Shown: positions 11,582 through 21,915 of the stretch, in pieces
How positions within the stretch are numbered: position 1 is the stretch's first letter
How the letters are laid out: each line of letters opens with the position of its first letter
From: Amborella trichopoda
Taxonomy: Eukaryota > Streptophyta > Magnoliopsida > Amborellales > Amborellaceae
Assembly (NCBI RefSeq): GCF_000471905.2
Contig: NW_006494942.1
Span: 1 to 64,000, forward strand
Length of the DNA stretch: 64,000 bases
Direction of reading: 5' to 3'
Position numbers and translations under genes: made by a program
The notes under the pieces: generated by a model
The model's input: only the letters and a program-made list of their open reading frames with translations
Told to the model about the DNA's origin: nothing
The model's database searches: none

Positions 11582-11586
11582 ACCCT
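11582..11586. repeat. Right target-site duplication of element G (ACCCT)
   Basis: Partner of ACTCT at 1762-1766, one mismatch. Confidence 0.5.
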
Positions 11587-13263
11587 TTCCACATGACTTT
11601 TATGAGTAAACCAGATTTTCTTGTTCTTTTTGTCTTTAAGTACGTTCATCCTAAGAATTCGATTAACGACTCTCAATTCTTTCATCTCAAATTCACCAAC
11701 TGAGCTTTAAGTCTTGAAGAGCCACTGCAATCAATTGCCTTTCACTTCTTTGGTAGTTCGATAAGGTCCCGTGTTTTATTTTTTTGTATGGCCTCCATCT
11801 CTTCTTCAATAGATGCTCTCTATTGACCGACTGCATCGACCTCACATGCCTCACAAAAAGAAACTGGCTCACCCTCCTTTGTTAAGAAAGCATAGGATAA
11901 GATATAGTCGTTATGCTTCACATAAATATTCTTCGAGCCCTTGGACAATTTCAAGTTCTTGGTCTTGACCACTATCTCGCTGGTTCTCATGGGTGCTTTC
12001 CATCTCAACAATTTTTGCATCTAACTCATCTTTCTTTTTATGTATGGATTTTTTATTGAAAATAACGTCTTGACTAACTATAACCTTGTGGTCAGTTCGA
12101 ACCAACAATCTGTATCCCTTTGTACCATCAACATAGTCAAGAAAAACACATTTCTTGAATTTTACATCCAACTTAGTTCTTTTCTCTTTTGGAATCAAAG
12201 AATATGCATCACAACAAAAAACACGAAGGAAAACAAAAAACACGAAGGAAAGAATAATCAACTAGTTTACTTATCCAAACCTCTTCTGGTGTTTTGTAGT
12301 CAATAGCAGAATTAGGAGACTTATGGATTAAGAGACAAGTTGTACGAACCGCTTCTACCCAGAAACATTGCTCTAATCCGATGACACTCAACATATACCT
12401 GACATGCTCCATAATGGTATGATTCATCCTCTCAGCAACACTATTTTGCTGAGATGTTCCAGGAACTGCCAACTGCCTAGCAATATCATGCTCAATACAA
12501 AAATTATTAAATTCACCAGAAAAAAATTCTCCCAAATTATAAGTTCATAGACATTTGATTCTCTTACCTTTCTGATTTTCTACCAAGGCCATAAATTTTT
12601 GGAAATAACTAGAGGCATCTGATTTCCTTTTCACCATATAAAACCCCATTTTTCTTGAAAAAATATCAATAAAAGTGACAAAGCACCACCCATAGAAATA
12701 ACAAGTGATTTCCATGTGTCCGAATGAATCAATTCCAGAAAATCCTTACTTTTAGTGGTGGAAAAAACAAAATGCAATTTGTTTTGCTTTCTAAATAAGA
12801 ATGACTCACAAAAATCTAAGTTAAAAGATTTTAAACTAAGGAGAAGATTTTTATAGAGAAGTACCTTGAGTCCACGCTCACTAATATGACCTAAATGTGC
12901 ATGTCATGTCATGACAGAGTCAACCTCTACAATATTGACCTCTCCCACCGTTTTTTCAACAACTTTGTACAAATTATCTGCTAACTCTCCTTTTGCAACT
13001 ACTAATACTCATTTTGAAATTTTCAGACATCTTTTTTCACTTGTAAATTTGAAACATTGCCCATCATATTTTCCCAAGGTCTTGAGACACATTTTGAGAC
13101 CTGAAACATGTCTAACACTCGGGATGGTGTATATGCCTCCATTGAACATCTTGATTGTCATATCTCCAACTCCCACTAGTTTACATGAGTCATTATCTCC
13201 CATATAAGAAATACCTCTATCACATGGTTGGTACATATAGAACAAATCTCTATGTAGAGTCAC
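11582..13263 (-). pseudogene. Ty1/copia pol, 5' part (protease/pre-integrase, integrase, RT start)
   Basis: Minus-strand reading gives, in order, three blocks. (1) 13009-13263 has FYMYQPCDRGISYMGDND and TIKMFNGGIYTIPSVRHV, the protease to pre-integrase region of copia. (2) 12209-12535 is the integrase core with SQQNSVAERMNHTIMEHVR. It is followed in another frame by the post-core region (SLIPKEKRTKLDVKFKKCVFLDYV, 11911-12261). (3) RT fragments follow: a TLSNYQRSERQ-like start, then a jump to the RT end (FEMKELRVVN-RILRMNVLKDKK). The RT centre, including the YVDD box, has been deleted. At 11582 the reading is cut by element G and resumes at 1761. Many stops. Confidence 0.85.
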
Positions 13264-13290
13264 GTGAAAGGATGCACCTTAATCAAATAG

Positions 13291-13690
13291 TCAATACTGT
13301 AAAACTTCCTCCCTATCCATAGACAAAACATCTCCATCTTCAAAAAGCTCAATTTCTTTTACTAGATTTTCTTGAGTTCCACTTGAATTAAGCTTCTCAT
13401 TAGAGCTAGATTTAGGGACTTCCTGGTTCTCCTTTTGTGCCTTACAATCTTTTCTCTCATGACCTAATTTTCCACAACGCCAACACTTCACTTTCTTACA
13501 CCCTCTTGATTTGATCTTTACTGATCTCTACCATAAGTTCTCCCCATTGATCTTCTCTCTGCTACAAACACATGCTCAAAGGAATCTTGACTAGATTTTT
13601 TCATAGTCTCCTATGTCAGCAGTGCTGAAACAACATAACAAATTTCAAGAAATTTTGCATTGGTGAGTGGACGCTCCAAAATGTGAGTTT
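13291..13690 (-). pseudogene. Ty1/copia gag C-terminus with zinc knuckle
   Basis: On the minus strand CWRCGKLGHERKDC (13444-13485) is a textbook CX2CX4HX4C zinc knuckle, the RNA-binding motif of copia gag. It is preceded by basic residues and a segment like LTNAKFLEICY, and followed by a Ser/Lys/Glu-rich linker into the protease. The reading is lost upstream of about 13690, so the gag N-terminus is missing. It belongs to the same copia element as 11582-13263 and 1215-1761. Confidence 0.8.
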
Positions 13691-14026
13691 CTATATTAAA
13701 GGGGTATTTGATGTTTTAAAAAGGAAAATATAATTTAAAACATGATGAGACTCTAATTAAATGCTTTACTAGAGGACATCACACTCGGGGCCAAATTCAC
13801 CCATGCATTCCATATCATAGAAACATAAGTTTTTTATATTATATACTGGGAACAAAATAGTTCCAGGAGTTTAATCCCCTGTTACGATTTACATTGATCA
13901 AACAATGTTGTAAATAGTAAATAAGGCCAACTACCCTTGATTATAGCCTTAAGACCTATATATTCGTTTCTAACAAAACAAGATGTATAGACATTGTTTA
14001 TGATGAAAATCTGACAGATCTTCCGA
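13691..14026. other. Unassigned spacer
   Basis: AT-rich sequence between the truncated copia gag and the E1 LTR. I see no coding motif, repeat or recognisable LTR remnant. It may be eroded copia gag or 5' LTR. Confidence 0.4.
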
Positions 14027-14404
14027 TGAAGCTCTCTCGGATATTGACAACTTAAACTGATGAAAATGCAGTGGTAGAGAAAGTGAGACAAATCGAATTC
14101 AGATTTGAGGCTAGATCTGTCTAGAAACATGCAGATCTACTCTCAGATCTGTGGCAGAGCCAGCATGATCCAAGACACAAAAATACGATTTTAAAGCCAA
14201 TGAATAGATCAAAATGAAATAAAACTGAGTCAAATAGTAAGAATAAAAAGCAAGAATGAGTTAAAAAACGATACCAAACCGGGCTGGATGGCCCAGAACT
14301 CCCGAGCCTTCGAGGGCTCACCCGTATCAAGACCAGCGTCCTCTTTGCCTCTCTTATTTGGATGTCAACCAAGAGATCTCTGGTGTAGAAGAAAGGTTGT
14401 TGTG

Positions 14405-14470
14405 CCCTAGGTCTAAGGTTTAGGGTTTTCAGGCTTAGGGTTAGGGTTTCAAGAGGCTAGGGTTTTTGAA
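14405..14470 (-). promoter_or_regulatory. Cluster of telobox (AAACCCTA) motifs in E1 LTR
   Basis: Within about 65 bases the plus strand has TTTAGGG, TTAGGGTTAGGG and two TAGGGTTT words, so the minus strand carries a run of AAACCCTA boxes. Teloboxes are common just downstream of plant transcription starts, and this lies where R/U5 of the minus-strand LTR would be. A short telomere-like insertion is the alternative. Confidence 0.5.
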
Positions 14471-14627
14471 GCAAGTTTATCCTTTAGGGTTTCAATTCTC
14501 TTATGAAGCCGTGCCTCAAATGGCCACGCAAAGGGATTATAAAGGGGTCAAGAATCTATTGGAAAGGATATACTCTCGTACCCAACACATCCCTATCCAA
14601 AAATTTCAGTTTTTGAGGGTACGGATC

Positions 14628-14830
14628 TGGGCGACACACTTAGTGTCACCCAAATAAATTTTGTAGAAGCCTACAAAAATGTAAGAAAATCACTCATAAA
14701 TGAAAATTTTCAATTTGGGACAAGAAGGGTTGGGCGACACCAGTGGTGTCGCCCAACCGGCACTAGTAGTGTCGCCAAGGTCTGGGTGACACCACTCGTG
14801 TCGCTCGGGCAACACTGCTAGTGTCGTCCA
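14628..14830. repeat. GGGCGACAC...GTGTCGCCC hairpin repeats in E1 LTR
   Basis: Several copies of a short inverted repeat. The best is at 14730-14756: an 11-base arm, CAGTG loop and a perfectly complementary arm. Others are at 14630-14654 and in degenerate form through 14760-14830. The same hairpin recurs in the E1 interior at 16320-16685 and 17858-17917. Confidence 0.8.
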
Positions 14831-15133
14831 CATCAATTTTTGTCCAAATTAAAAAATTCCAACTTTGGTGTGTTCCTTAGCCTATTGTAAAGCTCTAAGA
14901 GAAACTTTGGGTCAAAAATACTTTTTTACTATTTTTAATGATTTGTTTGGTAAAACAGGGCGTTTGCAGGATTTCGGGTCAAAACAGGGTTTCTGCAGGG
15001 TTCCGGGTAAGCAGATTGGTTCCGGGTCACAGGGTAGGCTGTGTGAACTATGGATTTGGGTTTACTATAGTAATGTGGTCCTGAGGGTTCAAGAAACCAT
15101 AGAATTTGCTAGATTTAAAATGGGGTTTGTACA

Positions 15134-15148
15134 ATTGCCCCTCTTTGA
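15134..15148 (-). promoter_or_regulatory. Polypurine tract of E1
   Basis: Minus strand TCAAAGAGGGGCAAT directly before the LTR start TGTACAAA. Near-identical to the tract of element G. Confidence 0.7.
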
Positions 15149-16936
15149 CACTCCCTATCCTTTGAGGGACAGGTGAGTGGCAAAGAAGTATACACTTTGA
15201 CATTCCCTGTCCTTCGAGGGGCAGGTGAATGTCAAATACAATGTAGAAATTTTAAATTTCTTCATGAGGTCATGTGGTCAGATGGCACAGTAACTAATCC
15301 CACCAAGTCATTGCCCTCACCGAGCTCACCCACCTAGGGCATTTTTCCTCCTAGGGTTTTCGGTATGAGATATCGGTAAGTTACATAAGCTTGAAACTCG
15401 AGTTGGAATTTTTGACCATGCCACTTAACTTCAGGGGTTTCACAGTTTGAAATTTTTTAACCCTGGCATCGTTTTTGATTTCCTTAGGGTTTCCTAAGGC
15501 TGTTTATAGGAAAAGGCTTTCTATAAGAAGAGACTTGTCTGACCAATCCGAAGAGAGAGACGAGGCAGCAACATGGCAATCGTGGCAACGTGATAATCAT
15601 CATATACGGGTGTCCAAGCTCCTTTGTTTTAAAAGTCTTTTTAGAAAATTTGAAAGTAGGGGGAGATTTGAAATAAAACCCGAAGCAAGGACAAGTCACA
15701 ATTTTAACAAAGACATTAAAGTTTTTGAAAACACAAGACACATAGTGAAAATTTTTGAAAAGAGAAAGATATTTTGAAAAACAAGGTTGGTTAGCAATTT
15801 TAACTCCTACAACCATTGAGCCCTCTAAGCAGTTTAGTATCATGCAGCGATGGACCATACAACCGACCCTTTTACATCATACGGGGCTAGAAGTTACCTG
15901 CCTCAGCTCTTTTACGTTGCATGAGTTTGATGTTGAACTGGATACACCCGACCTTTCACGTCATACGGGGCTAGACGGTACCTTTCTCGGCTCTTTTATG
16001 TCGCAAGAGTTTGATGTTGAACTGGATACACTCTATCTTTCACGTCATACTAGGCTAGACGGTGTCTGTCTCGACTCTTTTACGTCGCACGAGTTTGATG
16101 TTTTCTTGTCTTAGCTCTTTTACATCGCATGAGTTTGATGTTCTCTGAATTAGACTTTGGTTGACAGTTTAGGCTCGTGCAACCGAGGAGCATTTTCTTT
16201 TTGATTTTATATTTTTAAAATTAATTAAAATGTTTGAAAAAACTCGAAAAAACACATGGAAAAACCAAATTTGGTTCCCGCAAGTCCTTAAAATTAAGTG
16301 GGGACATTTTTGAGAAAAAACTTTTGGGCGACATTAGTCGTGTCGCCTGGGTGGCATTGATCATGGCTGGTATCGCCGAACAATTTTTTATTTTTTTATT
16401 TTTTATTAAGTTGAAAACATATGGGGATTGAAATTTTTTTGTTTTTGGCCAAAAAAATTTGGGCGACAAAGTGGTGTCTCCCAAACAAGCTGCGCAACAC
16501 TAGGCGTGTCGCCCCCACATCACCCATAATTTTTTTACTTTTTTTATTTTTATTTTATGTGGAAATTTTAGGACTGTAAAAAATTTTTTTTGTAAAAAAA
16601 CATTTGGGTGACACCAGTGGTTTACCGGGGCGACACGAGGAGTGTCGCCCTCATAGGCTAGGCGACACCAGGCGTGTCGCCCAGACCACCGACCCTCAAA
16701 TTTTTTTTTTATCATTTTGGAAGTTTTTAGAGTTATTTAAACCTTCTTTTGGCCGAAGTGGATATCTAAAGGATGCATTTTGCATTGGATTTCCTATTTT
16801 CTATAAAAATCCCCCTCCTTCCCATTCCTCTCTCGTCTTTCAATCTCTTCTTTCTTCTTCCCATCTTCATCTTCTTCCTTCTTCATCATCTTCCCTCTGA
16901 TCTTACTGGTGTTTCTTGCTCTCACCTTAGGCTTTC
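15149..16936 (-). other. 3' UTR of E1
   Basis: No supported gene. At 15869-16145 there is a tandem repeat of about 82-85 bases (three full copies plus part), recognisable by TCATACGGGGCTAGA and GAGTTTGATGTTGAACTGGATACA. Hairpin repeats fill 16320-16685. A pyrimidine-rich stretch (16803-16905) just precedes the antisense ORF and could be part of its promoter or leader. Confidence 0.55.
16320..16685. repeat. GGGCGACAC hairpin repeats in E1 3' UTR
   Basis: Copies at about 16326-16348, 16461-16482, 16487-16514, 16605-16655 and 16661-16683. Each is a pair of GGGCGACAC-like and GTGTCGCCC-like arms with a 4-6-base spacer, many with compensated or single-base changes. Confidence 0.8.
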
Positions 16937-18702
16937 GTGGCTCTTAGGGAGGACAATGCTATTTCTAAGGGCAAGGGGAGGTTTCTAAGCGGGTTGATAA
17001 TGGAAGAGAGGAAGAGGCTTCCCCTCTTTTTTCTAGAGTTAGGCACTTTCCTGAAGGTCGGCCCTCCCATATCTCGTAGGGGTTTCTATCGGGTGAAGTT
17101 CCTTGTCTTGTTAATGACTTTCCTGTCATCGGGCTTTGGTTCAGGGATTGGTTTCTTTCTGCTCGGTAGTGGCCCAAGCTCATGGCCTTCTTGGCTTCAA
17201 TTTTGATGATAGGCATCTTGAATATGGCCTCTTGCCATGTGAACTTTCCACTTCTTGAGGCTCTTCCTGAGAGGTTCAATTATCAAACAAACACCTTCTT
17301 CCTTCCTACAAGCGAGACAACACCAACTTTGGAGGAAATTGCCAGGGTTTCTAGCTTGAGCTTGGTTGGGATTACATATCAACATTCTACTGCCACCGAT
17401 GATCATTCCATCATGAGTGTGCGACTATTGGGGGCTGCTTACTCTTCACATGGTCAATGGGTCGATATGGAGTTGCTGGTCCGGAATCGAGAGCAGTCTC
17501 GAGTTGTCAAACATATATTTTTCTTTTGTGATGTTAGGATCCATCCTTTTTCCAAGTGGTCGTATGACAGTTCGAAGTTCCCTTATCCCTTCGGCCCATG
17601 CCTTTTGGGAGCGAGAGGGTTACACCATTGTTCTGGCTATGTTGGCGGGCATATACCGAGGTCTTCATGATCGGGTCATGTGAGGTGACCGATTCATCAA
17701 GGGCAGTATCCTTATTTTGCAGGTATATTTTCAAACTCAATTTTATTTTATTTTTCCCCTGCAACTCATTTTTTCATTTGGTTTTGGCCCTTGGATCTCA
17801 TATTTTTGCCATTGGAATTTTCTAGAAAAATCCTTGACTGAACCGGGGGGGTCTTAGTTGGGTGACACTGCCAGTGTCACCCACACAGGCTGAGCGGCAT
17901 CACTAGTGTCGCCCTAGTCAATTTGCCCCGGATGGCTCTGGGGTGTTGTTTTGTGACCCTTTGGGGTGATGTTGGCTCCTATTTTCTGCAGATTTGAGCC
18001 TATGAACACATCGCCATTGTCCGTCCTCCTCGATCAACGACGACTGTATCTACTGCTCTGGGACTGGCATATGTCAATGACACCACCCGACCTCGAGATG
18101 TCAACTATTTTTGCTGGGTTTTGGATGAGTTGTCGTCCTTTGATTGGGTGATCAGTGGTCTTGAGAAAGCGCTTCTGTTTCTGCCAACTATGGGATGTTC
18201 ATGTCTTATTTTAGCAAGCCAGTTCTTCGCAGAGGGGTATATCCCTGAGAGGGTGCTTCAGTAGTTTTGCCATACTCAGAATTACACTTCCCTTGGAGAT
18301 GCGATTGATCGTCGTCCTATTTTTGTACTTCGACGACACTCCTCTACACTTCTGGTTAAGGAGGGTTTGTCATGGAAGGGAAAGAAGTCTTCTTCTAGTG
18401 AGGGGTTGGTCGAGCAAGACAAGCCCACGACCACTTCCAACTACAATTCTTGGTGGGAACGTGCCTGTCCTCTTCCACTATGCCCCAGATCTTCGAGACT
18501 TCATGGTGAACCTTCTGCTCCTGATCAGGATCTCATGCCTCCTTGAGAAAATGATTCCTCTTGTTCAAATAAATGAATCAAATCCAATGAGGACGTGTCT
18601 GACATCAGCTTGGAAGATGCTGAAGTTGAATTGGCTTGATGGGTGGTCTTCGTAGCGGAACTCAAGGAGAAGGATGTTGATACGAAGCTGAAGACTGAAT
18701 AG
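16937..18702 (+). pseudogene. Antisense ORF of E1: plant mobile domain (PMD)-like protein
   Basis: A plus-strand coding block opposite to the element's gag-pol. From 17182 the reading LPERFNYQTNTFFLPTSETTPTLEEIARVSSL matches the N-terminal pattern of plant mobile domain proteins (PF10536 / gypsy-type transposase families). After a frameshift near 17555 the frame continues FPSGRMTVRSSLIPSAHAFWEREG and MLAGIYRGL, another PMD signature. A non-coding gap with a hairpin (17690-17990) may be an intron. The tail 18000-18702 continues with GDAIDRRPIF and SYNSWW-like phrases and ends in an acidic/lysine-rich stretch at the TAG 18700-18702. Function in the element is unknown. Similar antisense genes are known between pol and the 3' LTR of Grande-type elements. 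Decayed by at least two frameshifts and stops. Confidence 0.7.
17858..17917. repeat. GGGTGACAC/GTGTCGCCC hairpin inside the antisense ORF region
   Basis: GGGTGACACTG-CCAGTGTCACCC (17860-17883) is a perfect hairpin, followed by a degenerate GCGGCAT-CACTAG-TGTCGCCC. It lies in the probable intron of the PMD ORF. Confidence 0.7.
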
Positions 18703-19860
18703 CCTAATATTTTCTTTTTCTTTATTCCTTTCTTGGCATGAATAAGTTGATCTCATGATCACCATTATTTTTAAGTAGTTTTATTTTCATTGAAGTCTGT
18801 TAGAACAGTAGAAATTTCGGTTTCGGGATCAGAGTTGATTGCGTAAGTGCACATAATAAGCTCATTTTCAATGGATGAATAAAATCAGAATTTTATTTCC
18901 CATTTTGATTGGTCTTCTGGGATTGTGGAATCCATTCTACTTTTTTTATTTTCTCCTTGTTGCTGCCCCTGTTGGGGGGTCTTTGTTCATCTCTATGTGT
19001 GCATTTGATTCATTGAAGCATAGTAGAACAATTTCTTTGCACACACTTTTCAAACTAAATTTTTACAAACTTAGCCCCCTGGTTGTAGGGTTTTTATCCT
19101 GAATTTCCATCTATTGGGTCATCATACGTACACACGGGGATGAGCTTGCCTCATTTTGCCTTAGGGGATCCAATCGAGAGAAAAACGCTCCCAGACTAGT
19201 CGATTTCGTCATTGGCGAGGTTCACCCATCTCTGATATGTGGAGTTGGTAGTTATACTCACACAACCATGGAGTGCCTGACAAGTTCAAGCCTTCTTAAC
19301 AGGCATAGGAAGTTGGCTTCGAGGACAAGGCCAGATCGGCTAACAATTTAGCCTTTTGTAGTGATTTAAAAGTCAATTTGAAAAGCATTTCAAAAGGGAC
19401 GAGCCTTACAGTTTTGCTACCTGTGGCTCCTTTGGTGGTCATTTTATTGTGTTTTACCCAAAGATGATGAAAGGATTTCCTTGTAGGATCGTGACAACTC
19501 AAAAGTCTCGAAGTTGTTCTTTTACCTTTAAAGCTTTCATCCAGTGCTTCGCGGGTCCATGAAGAGTTCTCTGGATTCTTGCTGGGCTTGCCTCTTGGAG
19601 AAGTCTCAACATTCTTCCAGGGTTCGTCGAAGTCACTCCAGTTTTTCATTCATGTCACCCTCCACATCTTTCTAAGTTGGTGATGTTGGGAACCTGCAAG
19701 GTTGAGGATGAGTCTTCATCCTCAGGGTCTGCTTGTGCAGTTTTGTTGGAACTTGCAAGTACTTGTTTGTACTTGAGTGTTTGAATTGGAAGCTCCTTCT
19801 TGGAGATTTCTTTATTCTTCCTTTTTTTTTTTTACCCGTGATGCCTTTTCAGGGTTTCAC
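18703..19860. other. Spacer between antisense ORF and integrase of E1
   Basis: No recognisable gene. A minus-strand frame of 117 codons at 19296-19649 has no motif I know and ends without relation to the integrase. It may be the eroded pol C-terminus or chance. Confidence 0.4.
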
Positions 19861-19862
19861 CA

Positions 19863-20958
19863 CATCCGTTACGGGTAGTATTTTTTGAGATACATCGCAT
19901 TAATGGAGTTGTTGACTTCGTACCCCTCCTGATTTTTTATCTTGTAAGAAGTGCCTGCGTGCACTCGGGTAACCACGAATGACCCCTCCCAATTAGGTTT
20001 GAACTTGCCTAAAGGGTGTGAATTTGCAAGAGTGTGGAAGATTTTCTTGAGTATCATGTCCCCTTCTCTGAATTGTCGAGGAACAACTTTTCTTTGGTAT
20101 ACCCTCTCGATTCTACGCTGGTAAGCAACGATATTTTGTGTTGCTCATCTGAATTTTTGTGAATAAGCACATTGAGAGACGATATCTCAATTTCAATGGG
20201 TAGCACTGCTTCCATACCATACACCAATGAGGTCATGCTAGTAGGAGTCTTCTCAATTGTTCGGTAGGCCCATCCAAAGTAACAAGGGCAGCGATACGTG
20301 CTTCAATCTTTTATTCCTTATCTGAATTTTTGTGAATAAGCACTCGGAGAGACGATATCTCAACTTCATTGGGTAGCACTGCTTCCATACCATACACCAA
20401 TGAGTATGGGGTCATGCTTGTAGAAGTCTTCTCAGTTGTCCGGTAGGCCCATAGCATGTCATTTAGCTTTTTATGCCAATATTTGTCACCTTCTATTATT
20501 CTATCTATAATTCTGAGAAGTCCTTTGTTCTTGGCCTCTGCTTATCTGTTTCCTTGGGGGTAGTAGGGTGTGGAATATTTTTACGTTATCCCAAACTTTT
20601 TTCACACCTTAGTGACCTTTTCGTTTTTGAAATTAGATCCATTGTCAGTAATGATTGACTTAGGAACACCAAATCTGAATACAATGTTGTTCTTTAAGAA
20701 ACGGACAACATGTTGTCCCTCAATTTTGACAAATGATACGGCCTTTACCCATTTTGTGAAATACTCTGTAGTTATTAATATAAAACGGTGGCCGTTTGAA
20801 GCTTTTGATGAGATCATTCCGATGATATCAAGACCCCACATGGCAAAGGGCCATACGGGCGGTGTTGAGTTGAGTGGTGCGGATGGTGCATGGATAAGGT
20901 CTCCATAAAGTTGACATTTGGGACACCTCTTGACGAACTTCCAACAATCTTTGTCCAT
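19863..20958 (-). pseudogene. Integrase of E1 (Tat-type gypsy)
   Basis: Minus strand. The zinc-binding domain ends in CPKCQLYGD. The core follows with FAMWGLDIIGM (first Asp), ITDNGSNFKN (second Asp) and, after a stop at ~20602, YYPQGNRQAEAKNK (Glu). All three catalytic positions are readable. The core continues into WAYRTTEKTSTSMTPYSLVYGMEAVLP, and a C-terminal part near 19869-20057 has LANSHPLGKFKPNWEGSFVV. A tandem duplication (20147-20452) repeats the VYGMEAVLP segment and breaks the frame. The enzyme would insert the DNA copy into the genome, but this copy is defective. Confidence 0.85.
20147..20452 (-). repeat. Tandem duplication within E1 integrase
   Basis: About 130 bases (20147-20273) recur at 20319-20452 with few changes, including TGAATTTTTGTGAATAAGCA, GGGTAGCACTGCTTCCATAC and TCGGTAGGCCCAT. 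The unit length is ~175 bases. The right copy is continuous with the upstream integrase, and the left one with the downstream part. Confidence 0.85.
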
Positions 20959-20964
20959 GGTGGT

Positions 20965-21561
20965 TCAGTAATAGCCTTGGCGCTTGATTTTTTGAGCTAA
21001 GGCGGCTGCCCCAGAATGACCTTCTTTATTGTGTAACTCTGTCAGTACTTGGTTGATTTCTGGATGATCGAGACACCGTAGAATGATGCCATTGAAGGAT
21101 TTCTTGAACAGGAGATCATCTCTTACCAAGAATCCCATAAAAAACCTGCGAAGGGCTTCTTTATCCTTTTTGGTGGCTTCTTCGGGGTATAACCCATCTT
21201 TCAGCAGGAACAAAACATCGTGGAACCATGGTGTCGCCTTAATTAACGCATCTGAAGCCACGAGACACACTTCCCCATCAGTCTCATTTTCGTACTCTAT
21301 TTCTTCTACAATTCTTGGTGGGGAAGGGTCATGTTTGTTCCTGATATAGAATGGCAGCATGGTGATTTCTGAAAGAATATCAACCATTGAAGCAAGGGTC
21401 GCAAGGCTGTCGGCGAATCGATTATTTTCCCTAGTTATGTGCCGACAGGTGATTTTCTTAAAATATGGGATCATGTTTTCCACCTTTTCTTGATAAGGTT
21501 TGAGCTTTTCTTCTTTCACCTTCGAATCCCTTGAACTTGCTTTATGACGAGCACCAATCAC
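20965..21561 (-). pseudogene. RNase H and integrase zinc domain of E1
   Basis: Minus-strand frame of 198 codons. It starts just after the junction with LTR-A with VKEEKLKPYQEKVENMIPYF. Next is the RNase H end HITRENNRFADSLATLASM, which is typical of Tat elements. The linker is acidic. The frame ends in the HHCC zinc region (LTELHNKEGHSGAAALAQKIKRQGYY). The RNase H N-terminus and the RT are missing because element A's LTR begins at 21566. Confidence 0.85.
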
Positions 21562-21565
21562 TTGT

Positions 21566-21915
21566 TAGTTAGGTGCCTCGATCTCATCTTCCGGATCTAG
21601 ATGATCTAGGGCAAGTGTCACAGGTTTCTGGTGAACCTGGGATTTGAGATTTCTCTCTCGGAACCATGCTCGAGAGAAAGGGCAGGTATACCAACCAATG
21701 ATAGAGGAATTGAAGGTGGGTCCGGGACTTACTCGGGCTGGCTTGCGTGGGCGCCCTCTCAGATTACGAAGAAAGCCCCCCAGCTGCTTTAGCTGATTCG
21801 AAATCGTCTCCCTTGACCTGCAATCATCTTGTTTTATGCACAACACTTCTATGGTTAATTTGCGAGTCAAGTAGGTCAAAGAGACCCACCCTTGTCTTAG
21901 GGCATTGTACATTCA
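21566..21915 (-). repeat. Distal end of element A 3' LTR (part 1 of 3)
   Basis: Complement of the last ~350 bases of the plus LTRs that end at 40492 and 49614 (shared GAGGCACCTAAC end, TAGATCATCT, GGGTTCGGGACTTACTCG, CAGCTGCTTTAGCTG). The end has TA where TG is expected. CTTGT (21561-21565) would be the target duplication. Its partner is not in view. Confidence 0.75.

Larger units (their letters stand above)
14027..15133 (-). repeat. 3' LTR of E1
   Basis: Begins TGAAGCTCTC and ends TTTGTACA. The right end directly meets a polypurine tract. Layout and several words match the LTR of G (GGTAGAGAAAGTG, GGGCT-GAT-GGCC), so the two LTRs are distant relatives. Length 1107 against 1155-1181 for G. 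The left edge is inferred from that comparison. No partner copy is in the window. Confidence 0.65.
14027..21565 (-). mobile_element. Element E1: Tat-type Ty3/gypsy with antisense PMD ORF (3' portion)
   Basis: Minus-strand element seen from its 3' LTR (14027-15133) through PPT, 3' UTR, an ORF on the opposite strand (16937-18702), integrase and RNase H, to a cut at 21565. There the 3' LTR of element A begins. The RT, protease, gag and 5' LTR of E1 are not adjacent and should lie beyond the inserted material. The integrase phrases (TDNGSNFKN, YYPQGNRQAEAKNK) and the extra antisense gene between pol and the 3' LTR point to the Tat lineage (Grande/Retand type). Confidence 0.75.

Noticed and set aside
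14405..14470. Interstitial telomere sequence
   Set aside because: Only one TTAGGGTTAGGG doublet. Other copies are single teloboxes separated by unrelated bases, fitting a regulatory cluster better.
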